Of a stretch of 54,718 nt of DNA, positions 21,502-32,057 are shown piece after piece; within the stretch, counting starts at the first letter, position 1; every line of letters begins with the position of its first letter. Origin of the DNA: Entamoeba invadens IP1 (Eukaryota; Evosea; Mastigamoebida; Endamoebidae). Both the position numbers and the translations under genes were made by a program. The stretch lies in the NCBI RefSeq assembly GCF_000330505.1, contig NW_004440274.1, positions 127,822 through 182,539 of the forward strand, written 5' to 3'. The notes beneath the pieces are model-generated. The model ran no database searches. It had not been told where the DNA came from and worked only from the letters and a program-made list of their open reading frames with translations.

Positions 21502-22301
21502 TAGTCGGGGGATAAATAGCATTAAAAAGGGACAAAGGTAGTTAATTTTGATAAATATAATTTTGAAACTATAATTTTTAAAAAATCTATTTAAAGGTCA
21601 AAATAAACATAAAATTAAAACAATAATATAAATCGTTTTTTATTTTAAATGATTATAAATTGAATATTTATAAACTTCTATTTCAAAAATAAACAAAAAC
21701 ACCTCAATTTGTCCACTTAGAAAAATGTGGAAGTCTAAAACGCAGCACTTTTTATGGTTTGTCTGAAACTTGTTTTGTTAAAGAATTTTTCCTTTGTTTT
21801 TTCCTTTGTTTCATTTCTTTTCTGCTCTTCTTCAACTCCAATTGTTTTAATGTTAAAATGGTCTTTCTCTTTTCCTTTCTCAGTGGGAATGGTTCAACAA
21901 CTAAAGATTGAAAGATTTTAACAAATAATGATTTTTCAGTGATTCCGTGACACTTTAAAGGATTGACACTGTTGTTAATTCATTAAACTCTGGCATTTTA
22001 ACCATATACATCATGAATATATATTGAAATACAGTTTTTAAACTGGTTTCTAGTATTTGAATTGCTTTTTTATGTTGATTGCCTGTTGTTGTTTCATCAA
22101 GGGTTCCTTTCTCTTCTTCTTCCATTGTTTTCAAAGATTGAATAATATCAAAAATAGAAAGTTATGGTTTTTTATTATTTTCAAAGTAGTTAATTGAAAA
22201 AACCCTTCTAATACTTTTATAGTTAAAAAAATTATATTTTATAGTTTTTTACTCAAATTAACTACTTCTGTCCCAAATTAACCCCCTTTATCACCCGACT
22301 A
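21502..22301. mobile_element. 800-bp TIR element, TA target site
   Basis: Ends TAGTCGGG.GATAAA...GGGACA.A.GTAGTTAATTT match in inverted orientation over about 50 bp with scattered mismatches. TA flanks both sides (21500-21501 and 22302-22303). It carries a frameshifted basic open frame on the minus strand, so it is probably an internally deleted element rather than a minimal MITE. Confidence 0.8.
21752..22125 (-). pseudogene. frameshifted small basic protein inside the 800-bp element
   Basis: From ATG at 22125 (minus strand) the frame reads MEEEEKGTLDETTTGNQHKK and AIQILETSLKTVFQYIF. It then needs one frame change near 21965 to continue SVNPLKCHGITEKSLFVKIF and a Lys/Arg-rich tail (KQRKKQRKNSLTKQ) to TAA at 21752. 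Composition is coding-like on both sides of the shift. This may be a remnant of the element's own protein, for example a basic accessory or DNA-binding part. No DDE motif is visible. Confidence 0.45.
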
Positions 22302-22529
22302 TAATATTATTTATTATAACTTTTTCTTGATAGTTTAAATTAATAATATACACAATTTGAATATTAAATGTTGATGTTATATACAGTCAAAACTAATTAT
22401 ATTTACTTGTATTGAATATGTTCTTTGTAATAATTTTAAATGCTTTTGCATACACTTTTACGACTACTTTTCAAAGTATAATCATGATAGTTATTAAAAA
22501 ATATTACAACTTCACATCATTTTATTTTA

Positions 22530-24066
22530 TGACAAAAACTATATCATCAAGTGTTGTCAATCAACTGTAAGGCATAACCATTTCAACTACATTTTTCACT
22601 CCGAAAACTGTCAAATACACATCAATTGGTTCAATATATGCAATACCTGAGCCAATCGAAAATTAGATGCCGGTGACCGGTTATGGTGTGACGTAGCTGA
22701 CTCTCTTTATGAATGAAAGTGCATACTGGCACTTAATTTGGTAGTCAAACCTAAAAAAGCAACTTTACATACATAACGGAATCTGGCCTGATGTATAATA
22801 ACAACTGGTCGGTTCAGGCAAAGCATGTTTCACAGAGCTAATATTACACCAAAATAGACTGGGAATGACAGTATGATGTGAAATACAACTTCACCATTCC
22901 AGTTGATAAAAATAGCATTTATGGTGTTATTTTATCAATTGAAAACGAGTTATTGTTTAACGTCACTTTTATACTAAATTCTAGGTGCTTCAACTTTAAA
23001 AGGAAATGCATTGAAAACAAATTTTTACAAAATAAGAGCCAGTGAAACTCACTTTATTTCCAAAAATATCACAAAAACATTTCCAGTATACAATGCTCAT
23101 TTTGGATGTGACTATCCTCCCAAACAAACTGTTACTGGTTACTTCAGAGTATCGCGTAATGTGTCTGACAAGAAATGGTGATTTTATGACACAAATGGTT
23201 ATCCATATTTCATGATTGGTGTAAACAGTGTGACTCCGACAAAGGGTATGACAACATTTTAAAAAAGTCTCAATACAACGACTTCATCACAACCAAATAC
23301 AGTGACGTGGAGCATCGGTACGACGCCCAAATTAAACAACTCAAAGGTTGGGATTGAAATTCAATTCCCAATTGGGCAGACACAAATTTGTGTCACAGAG
23401 GTTTCCCAAATACAACAAATCACGTCTTGACTGGGTTTACTTCAGACTTCGAGTACATCGTTTCAAAAACATCAAAAATTGGATTTCCCAATGTTTTCAG
23501 TGAATTGTGGAAAGCCTATTTAGAAGTGTATTTGGAAGAAATTGAAGAGAATCGCGACGACACGTGGATATTTGGTCACTTCTTTGACAATGAAATAGAG
23601 TGGTGGGAAAAAGAGGAGGAAATGGGAGTGAAAAGGAGACTGGAATTTGTTGAATTCGACGTGATTTTACCGCACAAATACAGAGTGAAAATAGCTGCTT
23701 CAAATATTTGAATATTTAGAAGTGAAAAATAGAATTAATAATATTGAAAAGGCATTTGAAGAATATTTTGGAGTATCAAATATCACAAATAAAAACAATT
23801 TTTTTGAACAGTTTTGAAGTGGAGACAAGTGGAGTGATGATGGAAAAACATTGGTTTAATTTATTAAAAAGAAGTCGCTGAAAAGTATTTTAGTGCCTTT
23901 AAAAACACATTCAAAATGTATAACAAAAATCATTTGTACTTATATACACGCCTTCCATGAACATCACCAACCATCTTTTAATAGTCGACAAGTATTGTGA
24001 TGTGAGTACTTATAATATACATTTTTATGTGTCCCCACTATCTGGAGTACTTGACAGCGTCATAAC
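22530..24066 (+). pseudogene. clan GH-A, agarase-like glycoside hydrolase, 5' part (split by MULE)
   Basis: A decayed gene in several frames. About 23176-23264 reads a degenerate W*FYDTNGYPYFMIGVNSVTP. About 23300-23711 reads VEHRYDAQIKQLKGWD, SIPNWADTNLC and, in an open stretch from 23388, IFGHFFDNEIEWW with the Asn-Glu expected of a clan GH-A acid/base. Around 23870-24058 follow EVAEKYFSAFKNTFK, NKNHLYLYTRLP and DKYCDVSTYNIHFYVSPLSG. The order (G.P.F..GVN, W..NTIGNWSD, G.F.DNE.W, HLYLG.R, DV.S.N) is that of bacterial agarase-like hydrolases. The MULE inserted here: the 3' part resumes at 26853 after a duplicated 9 bp. Stops and frameshifts outside the insertion show long decay. Confidence 0.75.
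24058..24066 (+). repeat. 9-bp target site duplication, left
   Basis: CGTCATAAC immediately before the MULE end GGGTGGGGGATATA. The same 9 bp follow the other end at 26853-26861. A 9-bp duplication is characteristic of Mutator-like elements. Confidence 0.9.
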
Positions 24067-24370
24067 GGGTGGGGGATATAAAGATTGGGATAAAAATGTT
24101 TGGGATAAAATGTTCGGTTAAAAATAATTTCTTCAATGAAACATGCATTTAATTTACATAAAAAATCAAACATGTTTATAATCGTTATTTAAATATAACT
24201 TGTCAAAAGAAAAATATTGTCAAAATTGAACAAATCTATATATATTAATAAACATTAGTTGTTAACAAAAAGTAAATGGTGCCATTATAATTATAAACAT
24301 GATATTAAAAACACGTCAAATATATAGCGAATATTATTTATTTTAGTTTTATATAAATAATTTATTCGTT
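24067..24370 (+). repeat. MULE left terminal inverted repeat
   Basis: About 300 bp. It includes GTTTGGGATAAAATGTTCGG, AACATGTTTATAATCG and CGTCAAATATATAGCGAATA, all found reverse-complemented in the right repeat. The outermost 30 bp are the least conserved (GGGTGGGGGATATA against GATTGGGTGATATTA). Confidence 0.88.
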
Positions 24371-24548
24371 TAATTTTCGATGATATTTTTCAAAATCAAC
24401 AATAATAGCCAATAACACCAAAGAGACAATTATTTATTTTAATTTATATGATTGTTCAATATTAATAAATTGATATTAAATGAGACAAGTTAATTATAAT
24501 TGTGTTGTTTTGTAACAATAAAAGGAAATCAAATAAAGCAATTATCAA

Positions 24549-26338
24549 ATGGAAGATTATCACCCCGAACTCCACCAAGTTAAAAGTCAGAAACCTACGA
24601 AAAATGGAATTTACAAAATGTTACCAGTTGTAGACAATTTTGTGTTTTATCCACAAAATGATTCTTTAACGGTGTTCAAATGTCAGGAGTGTGATGTAAA
24701 AATAATTGTTACACAAATGAATGGTAACGGAGATGATATCAAATACATTGATTACAAATTCAAAGATTCTGAGCACACCAGACACTCTCATCTTCCTTCT
24801 ATTAAAAATGAAGGTAATGGTGCAATTCGTGATATTATTAGTAATGGAACCAACATTCTAATGTCTGCAACAAAACTAATGGACCAATATAATAACGACC
24901 ATCCCAATGACAAGCGAAGACAGACTTCAATTAGAAGAACCTTTAATCTTAAAAAAGCAGAAATGATCGAAGATAAAATGAAAGAGTTACTGGAAAGTGG
25001 AAAATACACAACAAAAGAAGATGATAACGTGTTTATTCTTATATCAAACGAAAAAGTAACTCAACTTAAAGAACGAAAAGTGATTTATTTGTGTATGGAT
25101 GGAACATTTAATTCAGCACCAAATACATATCAACAATTTTACACAATCCATGCATTTTTATCTAATGGAAAGTCTTTTACTCTCGTTCACGCTTTAATGA
25201 CAAAGAGACGGGAGAGTGGTTATGATACACTTTTTTATTATATCAATTTGCATTTTAAAGAAAAGTGGGACAGTGAATTATTTAATGAAAACACAAGTAT
25301 TATGCTTGATTTTGAAATTGCCATTATAAATTCAATTTCCAAATTTCACTGTAATGTGCATGGATGTTATTTCCACTTTACACAATGTATCTGGAGAGCA
25401 GTACAACGGTTATCACTGGCCAAACTATATTTCCCTTCTTCAAACGTTTGGACAATTGTGAACGACTTAAAACTTCTGGCTTTCGTGAAACCATCTGAAG
25501 TCAATGAACAATTTGAAAAAATAGTCGAAAGAATTCCATCTTATAATCTTGACAAAAATACCAGCAACTCAATCAATGATTTAATCAATTATTTCAGGGA
25601 TAATTGGTTGTTTAAATAGCCGATTAAACTGTGGTCACAATTTAACCAACAATTGAGAACAGACAATTTGAGCGAGTCGTACCATTTAGCTTTGGTCAAA
25701 AGGCTTAATTGTAAAAAACCAACACTCAATACACTATTGATTCATTTAATGAAGAGAGAAGAAGCAGAACTTAAAAAATAGAACAGATGGACAGAGGGTT
25801 AAACCATTTTGTAAACAGACCAACCCGTATTTTTAATTTGACTTTGAATTATTATAGCGGAAGCAGCAAATACGAAAAGTTTAAAGAACATTTATTAAAT
25901 GAAATTGAAAAATATAAATGGAACAAATTATATGAAAATTCCATTGAAAACACGGAAAATGAAATTCTGAGAATTGATTACATTAAAACAGTTCAAATTA
26001 ATGAAAATGAAATTGGTCAACTAAGAGACGCATCAAATTGTGACCATAAAGAAATTGAATTTGGTGAATTTGTTGATAAAATTGATGATGAACACATGGA
26101 GCAAAATGTTATTACCAAAAGAAAAGAAGATGTCGAACAGGTTTTCATGAAAAGAGTAATAAATACACAAGAGTTAATAAACGACATAAATATCTCTACT
26201 CAAACAAAAAAGAAAAAATTACCACCTTCTCAAAGAAGTTATGTTGGAGATGGTAAAAAAGGAGAAAAAACGCACACAAATCAAAAAATAAGGACGCCGA
26301 TAAAACAAAATTGTTTTGTTTCATTTTTTTGTAAATAA
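24549..26338 (+). pseudogene. MULE transposase, broken by a nonsense codon and a frameshift
   Basis: The first 356 codons are open (24549-25619). There is a zinc-binding FLYWCH-like N-terminus (C45, C48, H76-H81) and then the MULE DDE domain: YLCMDGTFNSAP (D184), IMLDFEIAIIN (D254) and the GCYFHFTQCIWR motif (272-283). TAG at 25617 interrupts, yet the same frame continues with the conserved LW..F...LRTDN..E..H block. A second break is a one-base change in the A6 run 25773-25778, after which the frame joins the ORF whose ATG is at 25787 (SSKYEKFKEHLLNEIEKYKW, basic tail). Read as one gene it would span about 596 codons. The last part could instead be a separate second gene of the element, but the smooth junction favours one protein. 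Confidence 0.85.
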
Positions 26339-26539
26339 TTTAAATTTATATAAAAATAACAAAATCAATTATTATGTTAATAATTACATCAATGATAATT
26401 TATTAATATATTTTTTTATAAAAGTGATATTTTATTAATGTTTTAGAAGTTATTGAACAGTGATATTTTTACTGTAATAACAATTATTTACAGTAAACTT
26501 GATTGATTTAAATTTAATTTATTTGAATATATTTTGATC

Positions 26540-26852
26540 ACCAAAAATAGTCGAATAAATTTATTAAATAAAACTAAAATAAATAATATTCGCTATATAT
26601 TTGACGTGTTTTTAATATCATGTTTATAATTATAATGGCACCATTTACTTTTTGTTAACAACTAATGTTTATTAATATATATAGATTTGTTCAATTTTGA
26701 CAATATTTTTCTTTTGACAAGTTATATTTAAATAACGATTATAAACATGTTTGATTTTTTATGTAAATTAAATGCATGTTTCATTGAAGAAATTATTTTT
26801 AACCGAACATTTTATCCCAAACATTTTTTCCAAAACATAATATCACCCAATC
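26540..26852 (-). repeat. MULE right terminal inverted repeat
   Basis: Inverted copy of 24067-24370, containing TATTCGCTATATATTTGACG and CCGAACATTTTATCCCAAAC. It ends at 26852 next to the duplicated CGTCATAAC. Confidence 0.88.
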
Positions 26853-26861
26853 CGTCATAAC
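26853..26861 (+). repeat. 9-bp target site duplication, right
   Basis: CGTCATAAC, identical to 24058-24066. Confidence 0.9.
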
Positions 26862-27189
26862 AAGTGTCAGAAATAAATCAATTTTGTAACATCCCATTCA
26901 TGGTGACTGAATTTAGTTTTTCTGCACTCGATGCAGGACTCCCCAGTTCAATTGGCGCAGGAACAAGAATGAACAATCAAGTGCAAACAGCAAGAGCAGT
27001 CAATTTTTTTTAGCTCAGTTAATCAATATTTAGAATGTAGTTGGTGCACATTATTTTGTATATATAGACCAGTCGATATATGGGGCTAATCCATACACAG
27101 GAGATAATTCAAACTACAATATACTGAACGCAACAGACTCTCATTATGAACATTTGACAAAAACATTTGAGGAAGTCAACAAAAATTAA
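26862..27189 (+). pseudogene. clan GH-A, agarase-like glycoside hydrolase, 3' part
   Basis: Directly after the MULE one frame reads NIPFMVTEFSFSALDAGLPS and SIGAGTRMNNQVQTARAVNF. After a stop and a frame change it reads NVVGAHYFVYIDQSIYGANP, NYNILNATDSHYEHLTKTF and EEVNKN. This is the C-terminal half of the family whose N-terminal half ends at 24058. VTEFSF holds the likely nucleophile Glu, and G.HYF.Y.DQ..G, N..ILN and D..YE.L are typical of agarase-like hydrolases. Continuity across the insertion is what shows that the two halves were one gene. Confidence 0.75.
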
Positions 27190-28070
27190 AGCAAAACGAG
27201 ACTTGGGAATTTTTCATATTATGGGTATGTTCTAATAAAGTAATTATGTTTGGCGCAACACAAAAAAAGAATTTAATTTGAGTGATACAAAGACATGTGA
27301 AGTTTTATTGAAAATGAAAAATATGGGACATTTGTGTATAAAAACAAGACGATTGGAAGGTTCGAATTTGTTGACAGCGCATTCTACTTTTTCAAAAACG
27401 ACAACACAACTAAAGAACTTCGGGTTTTACTCATTCAATTGCGATTGAACAAAGTTGTTGAAGGCGAAAAGATGGTTGAGTTGTATTATCAGACCAATTC
27501 ATATTCCGATAAAACATCTGAGGTGTGTTTTGCTCTTACTATAGGAAACTAGTTTGATAATAAGACAAGTCCGATTATAACAAGAAGAGTTGCATACTTC
27601 ACAGACAAATTGGTGAGTAACAAAGAAGTTGTGATTATAGAATAGCTTACACAAAAGTTCTATTAAATATGAAAGACTTTGGAAGCGATTTTTCATATGG
27701 AGCAGCATTGGGGTATTACAATTATTGGAAACCAATAAATACACTTAATATTGGAATCAGACTTTGTGTATATCCAGACAACATCAGAATATACAGAGAT
27801 TCGGGTTTAACAATGAGTGCAACACGGACATTTGAAGAGGGAGAAATAATGAACTAGGTAGACAGTTTTGTGCCAAGTAAATTTGTTGCAAGAAAAGAGG
27901 CAAATTTTGTATTTTTCCCTTTTGAGTCAAATTGTGATCATAAAGGATATAACTGCTATAACAAGAGTCTTGATTTGGTTATGAATGAAATTGCTCTAAC
28001 GTATAAATTACCCAAACCCCTTGTAATGCCAAATTATGGAAAGTGTGAGCTTAAAACGTTTATCGTATAA
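27190..28070 (+). pseudogene. decayed coding region after the hydrolase, perhaps its C-terminal domain
   Basis: Open pieces in alternating frames: 27334-27552 (KTIGRFEFVDSAFYFFKNDN, ELRVLLIQLRLNKVVEGEK), then 27669-27857 (KDFGSDFSYGAALGYYNYWK), which after one TAG continues in frame to 28070 (SFVPSKFVARKEANFVFFPF, NCDHKGYNCYNKSLDLVMNE). Residue composition is protein-like with beta-strand character. Position and orientation suggest a C-terminal domain of the hydrolase, but no motif proves it. It could be a separate relic. Confidence 0.45.
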
Positions 28071-28585
28071 GCTGTTGTTTTGTTCTTGAATTTTATATAA
28101 CATAATTCGTATTTGGTGTTTAATTAATGAATATGTTGTTCAACAAATAATGAGAAAGAGCGTGAAAACGTATACAACTTATTCTATATACAATTAAAAG
28201 TGTATTAATTTTGTTATATGAGAGTTAGAAATAATAAATACATTTTATTTTCAATTGTGTATTATATAAAATCTTTAAAACCAAAAATGTTATAAAACTG
28301 TGTAAAAAGGTGTGTAGAGGATAATAACAATTTATTTTTGATCGAATTTTAAATAAAAATCAACACAATGAACAAAAAATTTAAATATTTTTTTGTTTAT
28401 AAAAAACAATTGTTGTATTTTTTGATCACAAAAACTTAAAATTGTATTAATTGATACAACATAAACAATATAAACAATGTCAAATTGTTTACATTTTAAA
28501 CTGAAAAGTTATAAATAATCATTGGAATTATAATTGTAATTTATATGCGATACAAATGTATATTTGATAATTATCTTTTTCATAC
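28071..28585. other. AT-rich spacer
   Basis: No gene or repeat seen. It ends in the ATTCATA copy that flanks a CAGGGTATCCC terminus at 28593. Confidence 0.5.
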
Positions 28586-29310
28586 ATTCATACAGGGTAT
28601 CCCAAATTACTATGGATGTGCCAAATCTTTTTAGGCCACAAAATCGGGTCGCAACTCTTAAAAATAGAGCATTTTATAAATAAACAGACAAATTTTATTT
28701 TTTTTCGAACAAATAAATTGTTAAATATTATTCAATTAATTAACAGATCAGTTCCAAAATTAAAACATGTTAAAAATACGACATCTAGATTATTTTTAGA
28801 AATACAAACTGGAATGAAACAATTTTTAATTATTACACAAAAATTTATTTTGAATAAAACAAATAACTTCAAAATAACACAAATAACCTCTTACAACACA
28901 GAAATTATTTCTGACTTCTTTGATTTCTAAAAACCACATTCTTGAATCCACTTTATCCTACAATTTAACATTTTTACTTATTATTGTCTTTGTTTTTGAA
29001 CAAACTTATCTTTATATTTACAACTTCGGTTTCACTTGACACACTTTTTTTAAACCATCATTTGAACATTCAAACCAATTAGCAGACATCACCAATTTAA
29101 AATTCAAAAATTAATAAACGCATACAGCATGATATTGTAAATAAGTTGACACGTATTGTAATATCCTGTACATGAGTTCTATATAATGTAGTTATTTAGA
29201 AAAATATTTTTATTCAATTTTTGTTTGAAATTGCAGACATAATAGTTGAATATAATGATAGATGATGTCGTGATGATAATTTGATTTTGTTGTTTTAAAC
29301 AATATTTTAT

Positions 29311-29436
29311 GAGCATGGTCTTGCGCCGATAATAAATGAGTACTTGATTGACATCAATACCCATTTTAATGGAACAATTCCTTTGACTTTCGACAATGAA
29401 AATCAAGTGAAAGTTTATTTAAATAGTCCTTTATGA
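29311..29436 (+). pseudogene. coding fragment of about 41 codons, family not recognised
   Basis: Reads EHGLAPIINEYLIDINTHFN and GTIPLTFDNENQVKVYLNSP before TGA. Composition is clearly protein-like against the surrounding AT-rich spacer, with no start codon in frame nearby. It is probably the 3' end of a lost gene or of an element protein. Confidence 0.4.
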
Positions 29437-31885
29437 CTTTGATTTTTGTTTTTGATTCAGAAAAACCGAAAGCATAAGCTTTCTGATAATCAACTATTTC
29501 GGGGTATTTTATTAGTGCAAAAAGAGGGAAAGTTTAAATAAAAAAGATGGAAAATAATGTTGGAAAATGTTTGTTTTTTCGACTTTAACTGTTATGTTGT
29601 TTTATTTTTTTTATTTTTTCTGATAATTCGATTTTCTGGTTATTAACAAAAAAAGAATCAAAACATACGAAATTTTGAATTGATAATTTAAATTGAATAT
29701 TTACTGCTTCCGATATATTTTTAACATTTAGATATTATATGTTTTCTTGTTTAAAGTTGTATTTTTTACAGCATGAAACATCTAAAAACAACATTGGCAT
29801 ACAAAAAACGAAAAACATACAAGAGATTAAAAACTTATTTTTTGTTAAAAAGTTGAATTAAATTTTAGAAATCATTTATCAACACACAAGTAAAATAGTT
29901 GAACTTCACATGGTAAAAAATTGATGCTTAAAAACATTTTGTTATATGTTATGACCATTACAGTTGTTTATTTTTAAGGTTTTTAATATTTTTAATAAAA
30001 TTTTTTACAGCTGACAAGTAAATTACTAAATTTTGATGTTACACATGCGTAAACAAATATAAAAACTTTTGATTCGCCTCGTTGTTGAAATTAAAAAAAG
30101 CAAATTAAAAATATTTCTTTAAGATTATTATCATTATAAAGTTTGAAGTTTCAGTGTTTTAAATTGTTGAATATGTACAGTAAAATCTGTTTTTAATCAA
30201 ATACATTTAAATGTAAATCAAATGAAAATTAACTCGTTGTTTATCATACAAATTCAATTTTAAATTCAATTTTTCTTGTATTATTTTATTATTACAGTTC
30301 TTCTTAAAACATTTTCACGGAATTCAAATACATAAAAGAGTTAACATGCCATAGTTAAAGTAATTGCAATTTTTAATGACGATTTCATGGACTTAATAAA
30401 AATAGCATACATTTTAAATGTTTTTTTAGAAATAATAAACATTATATACAACAATTTAAAAAAGTTTATAAATTAAATTATTCACAAATAACTTAAATGT
30501 GATATATAAAACGAATAGTCACAACTAAAATGTTTTTATATTATTGCTGGAAAATAATCAACACAAATTGTTTTTGGTTTGAACAATTGTTTTCTGTTTT
30601 TAAGCTTTTTTATATATTTAAAATATCAAAATTTTTAATAATAATTTAAAAAATATTTAATTTGTTTTTACAATATAAAATATTTTCAAACAACACAATG
30701 AAAAAAAACAATTTATAATTAGGCATGATCATTAAATGTAATATTTACTTAAGTTGTTGAAATATTAATATATAACTAAATTGAATTGATATAGTCTTTT
30801 TATGGATAACAACTAAGTGACAATTTAGTTTTAAAATATAAATTCTATGATATATTATAAAAAAGCGTATTGTAATGATTGACCAATAACTATGATCTTC
30901 CACGTTTTTATCTCTTCAAATATAGAAACCAAAAAATTGTAATACATTTAAGAATTTTGTTTTAACCCCCTTTAAACGAAAATTACAAACTAAATTTTTA
31001 AAAAGAATAACAACCACAACTTAAATAATTCAAAACTGAGTGTATGATCATTTTATGTTAACAATAATTTAATGATAATTATAATAATATACGAATATCT
31101 TTTATATTTTCTGAAAATGTCACATTATTGTTTTGTTTTAATTTGAAATACATTATTCAATCAACTTAATTATTTTTGTTTTTTCAATTTAAAAATTAAC
31201 TTTATGTGAAAACTTTTTTATAATCAAAATATTAAATTCTTATTGTTGTTTGGCTTTAGATCACATAACAGATAAAAAAATATAAATACATATATTTGTT
31301 TTTCGTTCAAAAAATTTTTCAAATAATATTTTACATTTGGTTAAATAAAAAATAATAATATTATGTCTCCATGTAATAACAAATGTATCAATATTATTTT
31401 TTGTTTGACATTTTTATTAATAAAATACACTAACAACAATTTACAATTTAATATATCAACATTAATATAGATTATAAAATTACTTTAATTGACAATTATT
31501 AATGAATTGTTAGCTATTTTCAACATTTTCATTATTATTTAAAGTGTTTTAATGAAGCCAAATTGGAATTTATTCAAATTTTAATTATATTAAAAACTAA
31601 TTTTGAACAAAAATAAAAACACATTTATAATTTATTTTCTTTGTTGTTTCAAATTCAAACATATTAAACATTTAAATGTTTATAAACCAAGTGTTTTTAA
31701 TAGATCAATTGAATGGTTATATATATAATATGTTTCTTTTTATTCTTTTTGTACTTTTTAAATTGAAAAGGAAAAATAAAAACTTGTTTAAAAGGAAAAA
31801 GTTGAAAAAGAATATTAAAATAAAAAACTAAATGTTTAATGTAATTTTCAAAAAAAAGTTGTTTAAAATTGAAAAAGGAAGAATA

Positions 31886-32057
31886 CACCAAAACCTCTCA
31901 TTAGTAGATTAACTGGGAAAATAAAACCCTTCAATAATGGTTATGAAATAATTTATTTCCTTTCCCCTCAATAAGTTTTATTATAGTTTTGATTTGCTGA
32001 AATGTTTCTTTAAGAGAGGTTTCTAATTGGGTGATTTGTTAATGAGAGGTTTTATTG
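31886..32057. mobile_element. 172-bp pogo-like MITE, diverged
   Basis: Ends CACCAAAACCTCTCATTA and, inverted, CAATAAAACCTCTCATTA. TA flanks both sides (31884-31885 and 32058-32059). Length and termini resemble the 182-bp element at 48576 (CAGTAAAACCTCCCAAGAGC), of which this is a more diverged relative. Confidence 0.75.

Larger units (their letters stand above)
24067..26852 (+). mobile_element. Mutator-like element (MULE), 2786 bp
   Basis: Bounded by long terminal inverted repeats and a perfect 9-bp target duplication, CGTCATAAC. It encodes a MULE transposase that is now interrupted by one in-frame stop and one frameshift, so this copy is probably not autonomous. It sits inside the glycoside hydrolase relic and splits it. 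The TIRs are still highly similar, so the insertion is younger than much of the host relic's decay, or decay of the host gene continued after it. Confidence 0.92.

Noticed and set aside
28616..28930. 104-codon frame at the left end of the CAGGG element
   Set aside because: Composition is that of random AT-rich DNA (Asn, Ile, Lys, Phe, Thr), no ATG start and no transposase motif.
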